From JAJZOM01 sp046703545 (lineage in GTDB: Archaea; Thermoplasmatota; Thermoplasmata; Thermoplasmatales; Thermoplasmataceae): 21,249 nucleotides of DNA. Both the position numbers and the translations under genes were made by a program. Below the pieces are notes generated by a model. The model had not been told where the DNA came from and made no database searches. It saw only the letters and a program-made list of their open reading frames with translations. How positions within the stretch are numbered: the first letter of the stretch is position 1; every line of letters begins with the position of its first letter. The DNA is taken from the NCBI GenBank assembly GCA_046703545.1, contig JBJKSX010000002.1:1-21249 (forward strand). The letters are read 5' to 3'. Positions 14,127 to 20,591 of this stretch are shown here, in pieces.

Positions 14127-15082
14127 GCAGAGAACCAGCATCATGGAAAGTAGAACTGGTGGATGAACTCACCAGCGAGATCGAGAAAAGCCCGGTTTCA
14201 GCCCTTGTGAGCATAAAAGGAATCAGAAATGCCCAGTTGCAGAAAATCAGAGCAGACCTGAAGGGCAGTGTTAAAATCAGGGTTGTCAGAAAGAGGCTTC
14301 TCCTGAAAGCACTGGAAAAAGTGAAGCTTGACAATATTGAGGAATTCGGAAAGATGGCTGCAGGCCAGATCGCAATAATCACCACCCAAGAAGCCCCGTC
14401 CAAACTTTACAGAATACTTGAGGGGACCAAGCAGAAAGCTGCTGCAAGAGGAGGGGAAATTGCGGAAGAGGACATCATTGTACCAGAGATGCCGACTGAT
14501 TTCCCGCCAGGACCCATGATCAGCGAATTTCAGAAGGCTGGGCTTCAAACCGCCATCGAGAAAGGCAAGATTGTGGTTAAGAAAGAGACACTCTACGTAA
14601 AGCAGGGTGAGGCAATTCCCAAGGACAAAGCCAAGATCCTTGAGAAACTGCAAATCCTTCCTGTTACCGTGGGATTGGACATAATCGGTGCATACGAAGC
14701 TGGGCTTGTTTTCAACAGGGCAGCAGTGGCAATCACCGAGGAAGAGCTCTTGGGCCAGATAGCTGGCGCATTTGCCCATGCCAAGAGCGTGGCACTGGAA
14801 ACACTGTTCCTTGTTCCCGAGATTGTACCTCAGCTACTTGTCAAAGCCAGGCTTGGTGCTGAGCAGCTCGCTCTCGAGACCGGAACCGTTGATGAGGGCA
14901 ATGTGCAGCTATTTATACTCAAAGCAATTAGGGAAGCAACTGCACTGAGTCAGTCCATTTCCGGTGAAGCTTCAGAGGAAGCCCCCGAAGAACAAGGTTC
15001 AAAGGAGGAAGAACCCTCAGAAGAATCAAAGCAGGATGATGAGGATAAGGCCTCAGAGGGCCTTAGCGCACTATTTGGATAA
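14123..15082 (+). CDS. Ribosomal stalk protein P0 (archaeal L10, uL10)
   Basis: The 319-aa product anchors L12 dimers and L11 at the GTPase centre. The N-terminal rRNA-binding domain carries VRKRLLLKALE (about 54-64), and the archaeal/eukaryotic insertion domain follows (about 110-180, with TDFPPGPMISEFQKAGL). A helical spine of three L12-binding segments runs from about 205 to 285 (AFAHAKSVALETLFLVPEI and onward). The end is an acidic hinge and the tail EGLSALFG, almost the same as the L12 tail. Start is on an ATGA overlap with L1. Length is typical. Confidence 0.96.
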   Translation: MSREPASWKVELVDELTSEIEKSPVSALVSIKGIRNAQLQKIRADLKGSVKIRVVRKRLLLKALEKVKLDNIEEFGKMAAGQIAIITTQEAPSKLYRILEGTKQKAAARGGEIAEEDIIVPEMPTDFPPGPMISEFQKAGLQTAIEKGKIVVKKETLYVKQGEAIPKDKAKILEKLQILPVTVGLDIIGAYEAGLVFNRAAVAITEEELLGQIAGAFAHAKSVALETLFLVPEIVPQLLVKARLGAEQLALETGTVDEGNVQLFILKAIREATALSQSISGEASEEAPEEQGSKEEEPSEESKQDDEDKASEGLSALFG

Positions 15083-15096
15083 AGGAGGAAAAAAGA

Positions 15097-15411
15097 ATGG
15101 AATATGTATATGGAGCTCTGCTGCTTCACTCAGCAGGAAAAGACATCGATGTTGACAGCCTGAAAAAGGTGCTTGCCGAAGCTGGCCTTAAGCCGGATGA
15201 CGCGAGATTGAAATCCCTTGTGGACAGCCTGAAGGATGTCCAGATCGATGAAGTCCTTAAGAATGCTGCAAGCGCAGCTGTAGCAGCACCCGCTGCAGCG
15301 GCACCAGCTGAGAAGAAGGCAGAGGAAAAGAAGGAAGAGGCAAAAGAGGAAAAGAAGGAAGAGGCCAACGAAGAAGAGGCACTCGCCGGACTTAGCTCAC
15401 TCTTCGGATAA
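15097..15411 (+). CDS. Ribosomal stalk protein L12 (P1-like)
   Basis: The 104-aa product starts MEYVYGALLLHSAGK, the standard archaeal L12 dimerisation helix, which runs to about residue 55. An Ala/Pro hinge (58-71) and a Lys/Glu-rich linker (72-95) lead to the factor-binding tail LAGLSSLFG. It occurs as dimers on P0 and recruits aEF1A and aEF2. AAAGGAGG lies 8 nt upstream of the ATG, the strongest ribosome binding site of the operon, in line with the higher copy number of L12 relative to P0. Confidence 0.96.
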   Translation: MEYVYGALLLHSAGKDIDVDSLKKVLAEAGLKPDDARLKSLVDSLKDVQIDEVLKNAASAAVAAPAAAAPAEKKAEEKKEEAKEEKKEEANEEEALAGLSSLFG

Positions 15412-15419
15412 GGACTGTA

Positions 15420-15602
15420 ATGGACTATTACGGATACTTTTGGGGACTTCTCAAATACTACCTCCCCATAATATTATTTATTCTTTCAATATTTATAGTA
15501 CCAAATGTAGTACTTCTCATCATATCCCTGGCCTGGATAATGACATCACTACTGGTGTCCATTCTTCTATGGGAACCGGAAAAGAAACAGAGATACTACT
15601 GA
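15420..15602 (+). CDS. Small two-helix membrane protein after L12
   Basis: The 60-aa product begins MDYYGYFWGLLKYYL and has two hydrophobic helices, about 13-27 and 29-50, separated by a Pro-Asn turn, and a charged end EPEKKQRYY. The ATG is 9 nt after the L12 stop and has AAGGA 5 nt upstream, so it is probably translated from the ribosomal operon mRNA. I recognise no family. It is followed by a T-tract. It could be a chance open frame, but the coupling, ribosome binding site and clean topology argue for a gene. Confidence 0.6.
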   Translation: MDYYGYFWGLLKYYLPIILFILSIFIVPNVVLLIISLAWIMTSLLVSILLWEPEKKQRYY

Positions 15603-15622
15603 TTTGCCAAATAAACACAATA

Positions 15623-15629
15623 TTTTTTT
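15623..15629 (+). terminator. T-tract terminator of the L11-L12 operon
   Basis: Seven T residues lie 21 nt after the stop of the small membrane protein, in an AT-rich stretch. Oligo-T tracts are the usual intrinsic terminators in archaea. Confidence 0.5.
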
Positions 15630-15666
15630 GATTGGCTTATTAATTAATAACCATGCCAAATATATT

Positions 15667-15696
15667 CAGTTTAACTATTAAATACAGTTTAGCTAT
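15667..15696 (+). repeat. Direct repeat CAGTTTARCTAT around the cupredoxin box A
   Basis: CAGTTTAACTAT (15667-15678) and CAGTTTAGCTAT (15685-15696) match in 11 of 12 positions with an 18-bp period. The box A TATTAAATA (15676-15684) lies between and partly inside them, about 27 nt before the ATG at 15707. This layout suits an operator, though no regulator is identified. Confidence 0.55.
15676..15684 (+). promoter_or_regulatory. Box A of the cupredoxin-like gene
   Basis: TATTAAATA is centred 27 nt upstream of the ATG at 15707, implying a leaderless transcript. Confidence 0.55.
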
Positions 15697-15706
15697 CAGA
15701 TGAATA

Positions 15707-16381
15707 ATGGAAATTGGTAAGAAATTATTCGTTCTTCTAGTAGTTGTAGTGTTAGGTGCAACTGCATTCGGTGTGACCTATAATTTTACTCACGCTACCC
15801 CAAAACAACAGTCAATCACCGGATCTTACAAACTGACAATGGTAATAACCACTGGCAACTACTACAACAGCTCCGCAGGCCAGCAGCCTGTATATTACAT
15901 ACTGAACAACGGTTCACTTCAGAGCACTGCAAACATTCAGCTTCCAGCTGACCAGAAGATTCAGCTGACAATAGTCAACTATGATGACGGCCCGGCATAC
16001 CCGCTCGGTGAACCCAGCAAGACAACTGGCGCAGGGCTTGCAAGCCTGTACAACGTTACCGGAACTGTTGGAAATGTTGAGAAAATCATAAATGACACAA
16101 ACGTGAATTCAACCTACAATGGCGGCATAAACCTCACCGGTGGGCAGACCGTTTCAAACCTCGACAATTACGGTGTTTCACATACGTTCACGGTGGGCCA
16201 GCTTGGGCTCAATATTCCCTTGCCCCCCTCATCAACTGTTGTCACTACACTCTACTTCACGCAACAGGGAACCTACCAGTGGCAGTGTGAAGCCCCCTGT
16301 GGGTCCGGCCCAACAGGATGGGGCGGAGCAATGTCAACTGCTGGTTGGATGATGGGAACACTTAACGTGATTCTTTATTAA
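15707..16381 (+). CDS. Secreted or membrane-anchored cupredoxin-like protein with a CuA-type CxxxC
   Basis: The 224-aa product has an N-terminal hydrophobic helix (7-23, after MEIGKK) that acts as signal or anchor, then a Ser/Thr/Asn/Gly-rich extracytoplasmic domain with many NxT/NxS sites. The C-terminal end looks like a cupredoxin metal site: His159 in GVSHTF, then GTYQWQCEAPCGSG with Cys194 and Cys198, Met209 in GGAM, and Met215/Met216. The C-x3-C-G spacing matches CuA of oxidase subunit II, whereas sulfocyanin and rusticyanin have one Cys. The His expected after the second Cys is absent. A role in aerobic electron transfer at the outer face is likely but not proven. It has its own box A and is followed by a T-tract. 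Confidence 0.75.
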   Translation: MEIGKKLFVLLVVVVLGATAFGVTYNFTHATPKQQSITGSYKLTMVITTGNYYNSSAGQQPVYYILNNGSLQSTANIQLPADQKIQLTIVNYDDGPAYPLGEPSKTTGAGLASLYNVTGTVGNVEKIINDTNVNSTYNGGINLTGGQTVSNLDNYGVSHTFTVGQLGLNIPLPPSSTVVTTLYFTQQGTYQWQCEAPCGSGPTGWGGAMSTAGWMMGTLNVILY

Positions 16382-16416
16382 ACCACCTTTTGTGACAACT
16401 ATAAATCAACAACCCC

Positions 16417-16423
16417 TTTTTTT
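16417..16423 (+). terminator. T-tract after the cupredoxin-like gene
   Basis: CCCC is followed by seven T residues 36-42 nt after the stop, a plausible archaeal intrinsic terminator. Confidence 0.4.
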
Positions 16424-16549
16424 CTAACCTTCACCCGCATTGAATTGCAAAATTAGCTCGCTGCATCCTTGCTGACGCCCATTAATTGTTCAGGTCTAAT
16501 TATAAATATTCAATAATTACCATTAGAACCTTTGTTTTCAGGTGTTTTC

Positions 16550-16654
16550 ATGACACCTTTCTCAATGCGCCCTGATTTCCATTTTTCAGCTTTAGAACTG
16601 GGTCTGCAAGTGACGCCCGGCGCTGAGGAATGCGGTTCCATCCTTAATATGTAA
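16550..16654 (+). CDS. Possible 34-residue small protein
   Basis: The frame runs from ATG 16550 to TAA 16652-16654. CAGGTG lies 5 nt upstream as a possible ribosome binding site, and a strong box A (16500-16510) about 45 nt upstream would give a leader of about 20 nt. The peptide has one Cys and no helix or domain. The ATG lies in a hairpin loop. The promoter is more convincing than the coding potential, so an untranslated RNA is an equal possibility. Confidence 0.2.
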   Translation: MTPFSMRPDFHFSALELGLQVTPGAEECGSILNM

Positions 16655-16701
16655 AGGATACCTGTTTAATCATTTTGTATAATTATAAATTAGTGATTGA
16701 A

Positions 16702-16872
16702 ATGGATTCAGTGAATGTAAACATAGGAAACAGATACAAATCCTCAAAGAAGAACTCAGTATCAGACAATCCAAGCGCAAATGTGAGAGTTGGAGACAAC
16801 CTTTTCTCCCTTATGCTCGTTGGAATTGCAGCACTGGGTGTCTGGGCAGTTTCCGCAGTTCTGTTCTTTTAA
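16702..16872 (+). CDS. Small tail-anchored membrane protein
   Basis: The 56-aa product starts at ATG 16702 (a TTG at 16675 in the same frame lies upstream of the TATA-like box). The first about 33 residues are polar, rich in Asn, Ser and Lys, with no Cys. A single hydrophobic helix (about 35-56, LFSLMLVGIAALGVWAVSAV) ends the protein with LFF. This is the layout of a tail-anchored or single-pass protein with the N-terminus in the cytoplasm. No family is recognised. It stands alone, with its 3' end 24 bp from the convergent peroxiredoxin gene. Confidence 0.5.
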   Translation: MDSVNVNIGNRYKSSKKNSVSDNPSANVRVGDNLFSLMLVGIAALGVWAVSAVLFF

Positions 16873-16896
16873 GTGTTTGGTTGCTGAACTGGCGTT

Positions 16897-17352
16897 TCAG
16901 GCCAGTCCAAGCTCTTTGATTTTTCCCATGACTTCAATGGCGTGCTCGTTTGGCTTTACAGTGGGATATACGTGAGCAACTTTTCCATCTTTGTCAATGA
17001 TGTAAGTGACCCTGCTGGCGGAGCTCCCGCCAAGGACACCAAAATCCTTTGAAATCTCCTTGGAGTCGTCCACAACAAGCGTGAAGTTAAGGTCATACTT
17101 GTCAACAAAGTTCTTGTGGGACTTCTGCCCGTCAACACTGACGCCCAGAACCTTGATTCCGGCCTCTGTGTACGCATGGTTGTTGTCTCTGAAGTTGCAA
17201 GCTTCCTTTGTGCAGCCTGGCGTATTATCTTTTGGATAGAAATAGACAACAACCGGGCTTCCCCTGAAATCGCTCAGCTTAACTGGATTGCCGTCCTGGT
17301 CAACTGATGAGAAATCAGGTGCGGCATCCCCTACTTTGAGTAATTCTGCCAT
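16897..17352 (-). CDS. Peroxiredoxin, BCP/PrxQ type
   Basis: The 151-aa product reduces hydroperoxides with thiol donors. The active-site segment is YPKDNTPGCTKEAC: the peroxidatic Cys47 follows TPG, and Cys52 five residues later is the resolving Cys typical of atypical two-Cys PrxQ/BCP enzymes. The thioredoxin fold is clear (GSPVVVYFYP before, GVSVDGQKSHKNF after), and a conserved Arg118 is in SASRVTYIID. The start at 17352 is favoured over ATG 17367 because the box A is 25 nt from 17352 but only 10 from 17367. It faces the small tail-anchored gene and lies downstream of the PUA-protein operon on the same strand. Confidence 0.93.
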   Translation of the reverse strand: MAELLKVGDAAPDFSSVDQDGNPVKLSDFRGSPVVVYFYPKDNTPGCTKEACNFRDNNHAYTEAGIKVLGVSVDGQKSHKNFVDKYDLNFTLVVDDSKEISKDFGVLGGSSASRVTYIIDKDGKVAHVYPTVKPNEHAIEVMGKIKELGLA

Positions 17353-17371
17353 AAGCCACCTAGCCATTTCG

Positions 17372-17381
17372 CTTATTTAAC
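17372..17381 (-). promoter_or_regulatory. Box A of the peroxiredoxin gene
   Basis: GTTAAATAAG on the minus strand is centred about 25 nt upstream of ATG 17352, which indicates a leaderless mRNA and decides the start. Confidence 0.55.
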
Positions 17382-17392
17382 ATTTGCAAAAG

Positions 17393-17866
17393 CTACTGCT
17401 CATAGAATGTTTTCATGATCCTGTCCCCTGGAAAATGGAGAAGTGTTATTGCCTCACCTTTCTTGTTCTTCATTATGTCAGCGGCAGACTTTGTTGCAGT
17501 GCCAACAGCAATGTACTGCATCTTTGTATTCCTCACGAAAACCACAGAGTCCTCCACTATGTCTGGATCCATTTCCGTGATGCCCTGGGCAAAAACATTG
17601 GCGCCATTGATTATGTGCGGAACCGCTCCATCATCCACGGTAACATACATGCTTTCTGGCTTGGTGTCATTTAGGAGGAAAAGAGTTGGAATGATCTGGT
17701 CGCTCACATATACGTAAGGCTTCCCGTTGACAAAATAGCACTTTTCGCCTTTGCGCTCATCAACTTCAACAGATTTTGCGTGCAACTGGAGCCCCAGATT
17801 GCTGAGGGAATCCTTGATTGTTCTGACATCCTTTTTCGATACAAAGTGCCTTGCCACTTGGATCAC
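17393..17866 (-). CDS. PUA-domain RNA-binding protein
   Basis: The 157-aa product has an N-terminal alpha/beta domain (about 1-70: FVSKKDVRTIKDSLSNLG, then EKCYFVNGKPYVYVSD) and a C-terminal PUA domain (about 75-150). The PUA domain shows VTVDDGAVPHIINGANVFAQGI and VVFVRNTKMQYIAVGTATKSAADI. This two-domain layout is that of archaeal MCT-1-like proteins, which bind structured RNA and are linked to ribosomes or rRNA modification. There is no catalytic domain. Its ATG overlaps the stop of the 471-aa gene upstream (ATGA), so it is the last gene of the secE-spt5 operon. The exact RNA target is unknown. Confidence 0.88.
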   Translation of the reverse strand: MIQVARHFVSKKDVRTIKDSLSNLGLQLHAKSVEVDERKGEKCYFVNGKPYVYVSDQIIPTLFLLNDTKPESMYVTVDDGAVPHIINGANVFAQGITEMDPDIVEDSVVFVRNTKMQYIAVGTATKSAADIMKNKKGEAITLLHFPGDRIMKTFYEQ

Positions 17867-19278
17867 CTGATGTAGACCTTTATCCTGTCCATTTCCTCGC
17901 TGATTGCCTCAGAACCTTCCTCAAGGATTCTTGACAGGTGCGGCTTGATCTTGAGTGAAAGGTCCCTTTCAGTATCGGTGAACTGCCATTCCCTGTTCTT
18001 GGTTTCTCCAATGCAGTCCAGAAAGGCATAGAACACAGCTTTCTTGGCATTTGAATTGCCCATGCCCTTCTCGGCATCCCTGAGGGCCCTCTCCTTGCCC
18101 TTTGTGAAATAAGTGTTGATTATGTCAACGAGATACTGGGAATCTGGAGACCAGGCCTTTACTTCGATTCCTGACTTGATCTCGGCTATTCTTGAATTCT
18201 CCTTTATGCTCTCAATCTGGTCAACGGGGGATCCTTTCATTGACCGGAAACTGGAAGGATCAACATCCGGAAACATAGATTCCAGAATTTCATCACGGCA
18301 GCTCGGCCAAAGGGCTTCAAGGACTTTGCGCTCGGAGAAGGAGTCCATCTTCAAACCCTTCCCGTAGGTCTTCAAGGCGTCGATCACAATTTCCTCAGGC
18401 ACAGAACTGAATTTGTTTTCTTCCACAAACTCCTCGGGAGAAATGTACCCTGTATCACCAACCAGGTAGTAGCCTCTCCTGACTGCTTCTGTTGACCTGT
18501 ATTTCTTCACTTCCCTCAGAAATGAGCGGTCACTCATCTTCCCTGTCATGTATGTGCCAATGGCCTGAGAAGGTATCTCTGGGATGAGATCACTTAGATA
18601 CTCGGACTTAAAGCTGAAATCTGTTCCCACATCAGGAGTCATGATGTGCTTCATTATGGCTCCAATAAGGTTGTATGATGAATTTTCAAAGAACCTGAAC
18701 TTCACCACTCCCAGGTGGAGGATCTCCATTGAATGCCCCTGGCCAGGTATCTCAAGGTCGCCGTCCTTCTCCTCATAGGGTATGTTCTCGTCTTCGAGGA
18801 CACTCTTGAAGAACTCCACTCCGGGGCTTGAATTCTTGCAGGAGCCAAGATAGAATGAGCTTGATGAGTACACCCTCACTCCCTTGGTCTTGGCCAGTGA
18901 GGAAAATATAAGCATTCTCCAGAGGGGGTTGTCATAATGCTGCAGCCCCGCCAGGACACTGTCATCAGTGTTCCCCCTTTTTGCGTACTCGATGGATCCA
19001 AATGGAGTCTTGAGCATGCCGAAGACTATGTCCGAATCAAACCCCATGATCCTGTGGGTCTCACCTATACCAGAGAGTATCTGGTCTGCTGCTTTTGAGT
19101 ATTTGTCAAAGGCCTGGGAGTTCTGAAGTGCCTCCAGTTTCTTCTTGTATGCGTTAAAATTGCAGAACATCCCTCCATCCAGGCATTCCGGAATGATGTC
19201 TGGAAGGTTTTCGAACAAGCCTTCCAGATGTTCCATGTACTGTTTCTGTTTTTCCTTGGATGTGGACTTAAGCCTCAT
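17863..19278 (-). CDS. Unrecognised 471-residue protein between spt5 and the PUA gene
   Basis: I do not recognise this protein with confidence. It is soluble, mixed alpha/beta and acidic, with no membrane helix or signal peptide. Features visible are two Cys in PECLDGGMFCNFNAYKKKLEAL (31-52), then a Gly- and Ser-rich middle, KTKGVRVYSSSSFYLGSCKNSSPGVEFF (130-157). A long charged C-terminal half contains KAWSPDSQYLVDIINTYFTKGKERALRDAE. Length and the N-terminal Cys pattern loosely recall the archaeal DUF530 group; this is a weak guess. It starts 5 nt after the spt5 stop and overlaps the PUA gene, so it is expressed with transcription, export and RNA-binding genes and probably acts in that setting. 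Confidence 0.7.
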   Translation of the reverse strand: MRLKSTSKEKQKQYMEHLEGLFENLPDIIPECLDGGMFCNFNAYKKKLEALQNSQAFDKYSKAADQILSGIGETHRIMGFDSDIVFGMLKTPFGSIEYAKRGNTDDSVLAGLQHYDNPLWRMLIFSSLAKTKGVRVYSSSSFYLGSCKNSSPGVEFFKSVLEDENIPYEEKDGDLEIPGQGHSMEILHLGVVKFRFFENSSYNLIGAIMKHIMTPDVGTDFSFKSEYLSDLIPEIPSQAIGTYMTGKMSDRSFLREVKKYRSTEAVRRGYYLVGDTGYISPEEFVEENKFSSVPEEIVIDALKTYGKGLKMDSFSERKVLEALWPSCRDEILESMFPDVDPSSFRSMKGSPVDQIESIKENSRIAEIKSGIEVKAWSPDSQYLVDIINTYFTKGKERALRDAEKGMGNSNAKKAVFYAFLDCIGETKNREWQFTDTERDLSLKIKPHLSRILEEGSEAISEEMDRIKVYIR

Positions 19279-19283
19279 AAAAG

Positions 19284-20162
19284 TTACTTGTTGTCCAGCT
19301 GCCTAATTGCCTCTGCCCTTACAGTGACGGGAATGGGAACCATGGATTCAATCAACTGAACAGTGACTTCCTCCTTGTTGGAGTCTATGGAAGTGATCTT
19401 GGCCTTTTCTCCCTTGAAAGGCCCGTCTATGAGTTCCACAAAAGCTCCAAGTTCCAGTCCGGTAACCGCAGGCTTCGGTGTAAGGTAGTGTTCAATCTCC
19501 TCCAGTTTGATATCTCCCTCAACGCTCCCCTTGTATCCTTTAATGCCCTTTGCAATGAAGCTTACCCTGTCCGGGTGCATGGTCTCGACGAAAACATATC
19601 CCTTCACCTCAAACGGCGACATTATGGCAAGAACTTCGTTTGTAGCGTTCTGGTCCCTTTCCAGCCTTTCCTGCTTATCCTTCTCGCTCTGCCTCTCAAG
19701 ATCCTTGGAAACTGGATATTCATTTCCCACCGTGGTCTTGAGCGCCATTATAACCGGTGCGAGGCTTGCAGTGAAAGTCTGCTCCATTTTGTGGATTCCG
19801 TCCTCCGACTCAATTGTTACATGAAATGTGGCCGAGTCTCCCTGGTATCCGCCCTTTGGCGATGTTATCACGAGGGAAAGCCTCCTGTCCTTCTTGGAGT
19901 CCACGTCGAACTCGTCAACCACTGCCACTGTGTCTATGGGGTTGAGAGTGAACGCCTTGGTCTTCTGGTCCTGGATGCTGACAAACCATTCGACCAGCTT
20001 ATCCACAACCTTGAATTCTGACTTAAGCGTTAATTTGAATCTCCTCTTGGAACTCTGAATATTCTTAACAACTATTGGAATGTCAAGTGACCTGTCGCAA
20101 CCCATCACTTCATCTTTAACCTGGAATTTGATCCATTCAAACTGGCTTTCAGCGTTTTCCAT
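19284..20162 (-). CDS. spt5: Transcription elongation factor Spt5 with an extra N-terminal domain
   Basis: The 292-aa product starts at ATG 20162, with AGGGGT upstream (20169-20174) and 10 nt after the secE stop. The C-terminal part is a complete archaeal Spt5: NGN domain about 137-230 (MALKTTVGNEYPVSKDL, SPFEVKGYVFVE) and KOW domain about 235-290 (DGPFKGEKAKITSID, VPIPVTV). Spt5 with Spt4 clamps RNA polymerase and links it to the ribosome. The usual archaeal length is about 150. The extra about 132 residues look like an all-beta Ig-like domain: repeated strands with the pattern V-V-K-N, FKLTLKSEF, WFVSIQD and SLVITSPKGGYQGDSATFHVTIES. An acidic/basic helix (150-172, ERQSEKDKQERLERDQ) lies within NGN. 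Confidence 0.92.
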   Translation of the reverse strand: MENAESQFEWIKFQVKDEVMGCDRSLDIPIVVKNIQSSKRRFKLTLKSEFKVVDKLVEWFVSIQDQKTKAFTLNPIDTVAVVDEFDVDSKKDRRLSLVITSPKGGYQGDSATFHVTIESEDGIHKMEQTFTASLAPVIMALKTTVGNEYPVSKDLERQSEKDKQERLERDQNATNEVLAIMSPFEVKGYVFVETMHPDRVSFIAKGIKGYKGSVEGDIKLEEIEHYLTPKPAVTGLELGAFVELIDGPFKGEKAKITSIDSNKEEVTVQLIESMVPIPVTVRAEAIRQLDNK

Positions 20163-20172
20163 TTCATTACCC

Positions 20173-20394
20173 CTACGGGAGATGGATGTATACACCCATG
20201 ATCAGATAGATAAAGAATCCCAGAAGCCCAAGTATTATGATGCCTGCACCTGTAATCAGGACCACCTTCAGGTACTCGTCCCTTGAAGGCTTCTTGGCCA
20301 TTTTAAGTATTCTTGCATACTTTCCTTTACCAATGCCCCCAATGCGTCTTTCAAATTTGTCCTGAACATCTAGGAGCTTATCATCTATAGTCAT
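20173..20394 (-). CDS. secE: Preprotein translocase subunit SecE/Sec61-gamma
   Basis: The 73-aa product has an amphipathic N-terminal helix (1-30), the conserved link KMAKKPSRDEYLKVV (31-45), and one transmembrane helix (about 46-70), the classic Sec61-gamma layout. It braces the SecY channel. It is first in an operon with spt5, as is common for secE-nusG/spt5 in archaea and bacteria. A box A lies about 25-35 nt upstream. Confidence 0.95.
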   Translation of the reverse strand: MTIDDKLLDVQDKFERRIGGIGKGKYARILKMAKKPSRDEYLKVVLITGAGIIILGLLGFFIYLIMGVYIHLP

Positions 20395-20418
20395 GATCTC
20401 TCGAAATTCCTAAGCGTG

Positions 20419-20430
20419 ATAAAACATAAA
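20419..20430 (-). promoter_or_regulatory. Box A region of the secE-spt5 operon
   Basis: The minus strand reads TTTATGTTTTAT, ending 25 nt upstream of the secE ATG at 20394. The expected start site is at or next to the ATG. Confidence 0.5.
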
Positions 20431-20515
20431 GCTTTTGCCAAATAAGACAAAAACAGATGGGAAATAAATCCTTCGGGGGCTGCCAAGGAAATGTACAGCA
20501 CCAGCCCAATTCTTC

Positions 20516-20530
20516 AAAAAAATATTAAAA
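20516..20530 (-). terminator. T-rich terminator after 16S rRNA
   Basis: The minus strand reads TTTTAATATTTTTTT, about 62 nt beyond the 16S 3' end. A 6-bp inverted repeat GGGCTG/CAGCCC (20477-20482 and 20502-20507) follows just downstream. No 23S, 5S or tRNA gene lies between 16S and secE. Confidence 0.55.
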
Positions 20531-20591
20531 ACGCAAATAACAGCAAATAGTTGAATGTGAGAAAGAATGTGCCTGTGGCCCGCCACTACAT

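Larger units (their letters stand above)
16382..16701. other. AT-rich intergenic gap with several promoter-like boxes
   Basis: This 320-bp region contains box A-like CTATAAATC (16399-16407), TTATAAATATT (16500-16510) and AATTATAAATTA (16681-16692), a T-tract, and a hairpin AGGTGT/ACACCT (16540-16545 and 16553-16558, loop TTTCATG) followed by TTT. A 34-codon open frame (16550-16654) begins inside that hairpin. No RNA family is recognised. Confidence 0.45.

Noticed and set aside
14198..14779. 193-codon minus-strand frame inside P0
   Set aside because: Antisense to a ribosomal protein with normal conserved sequence; no domain and no promoter.
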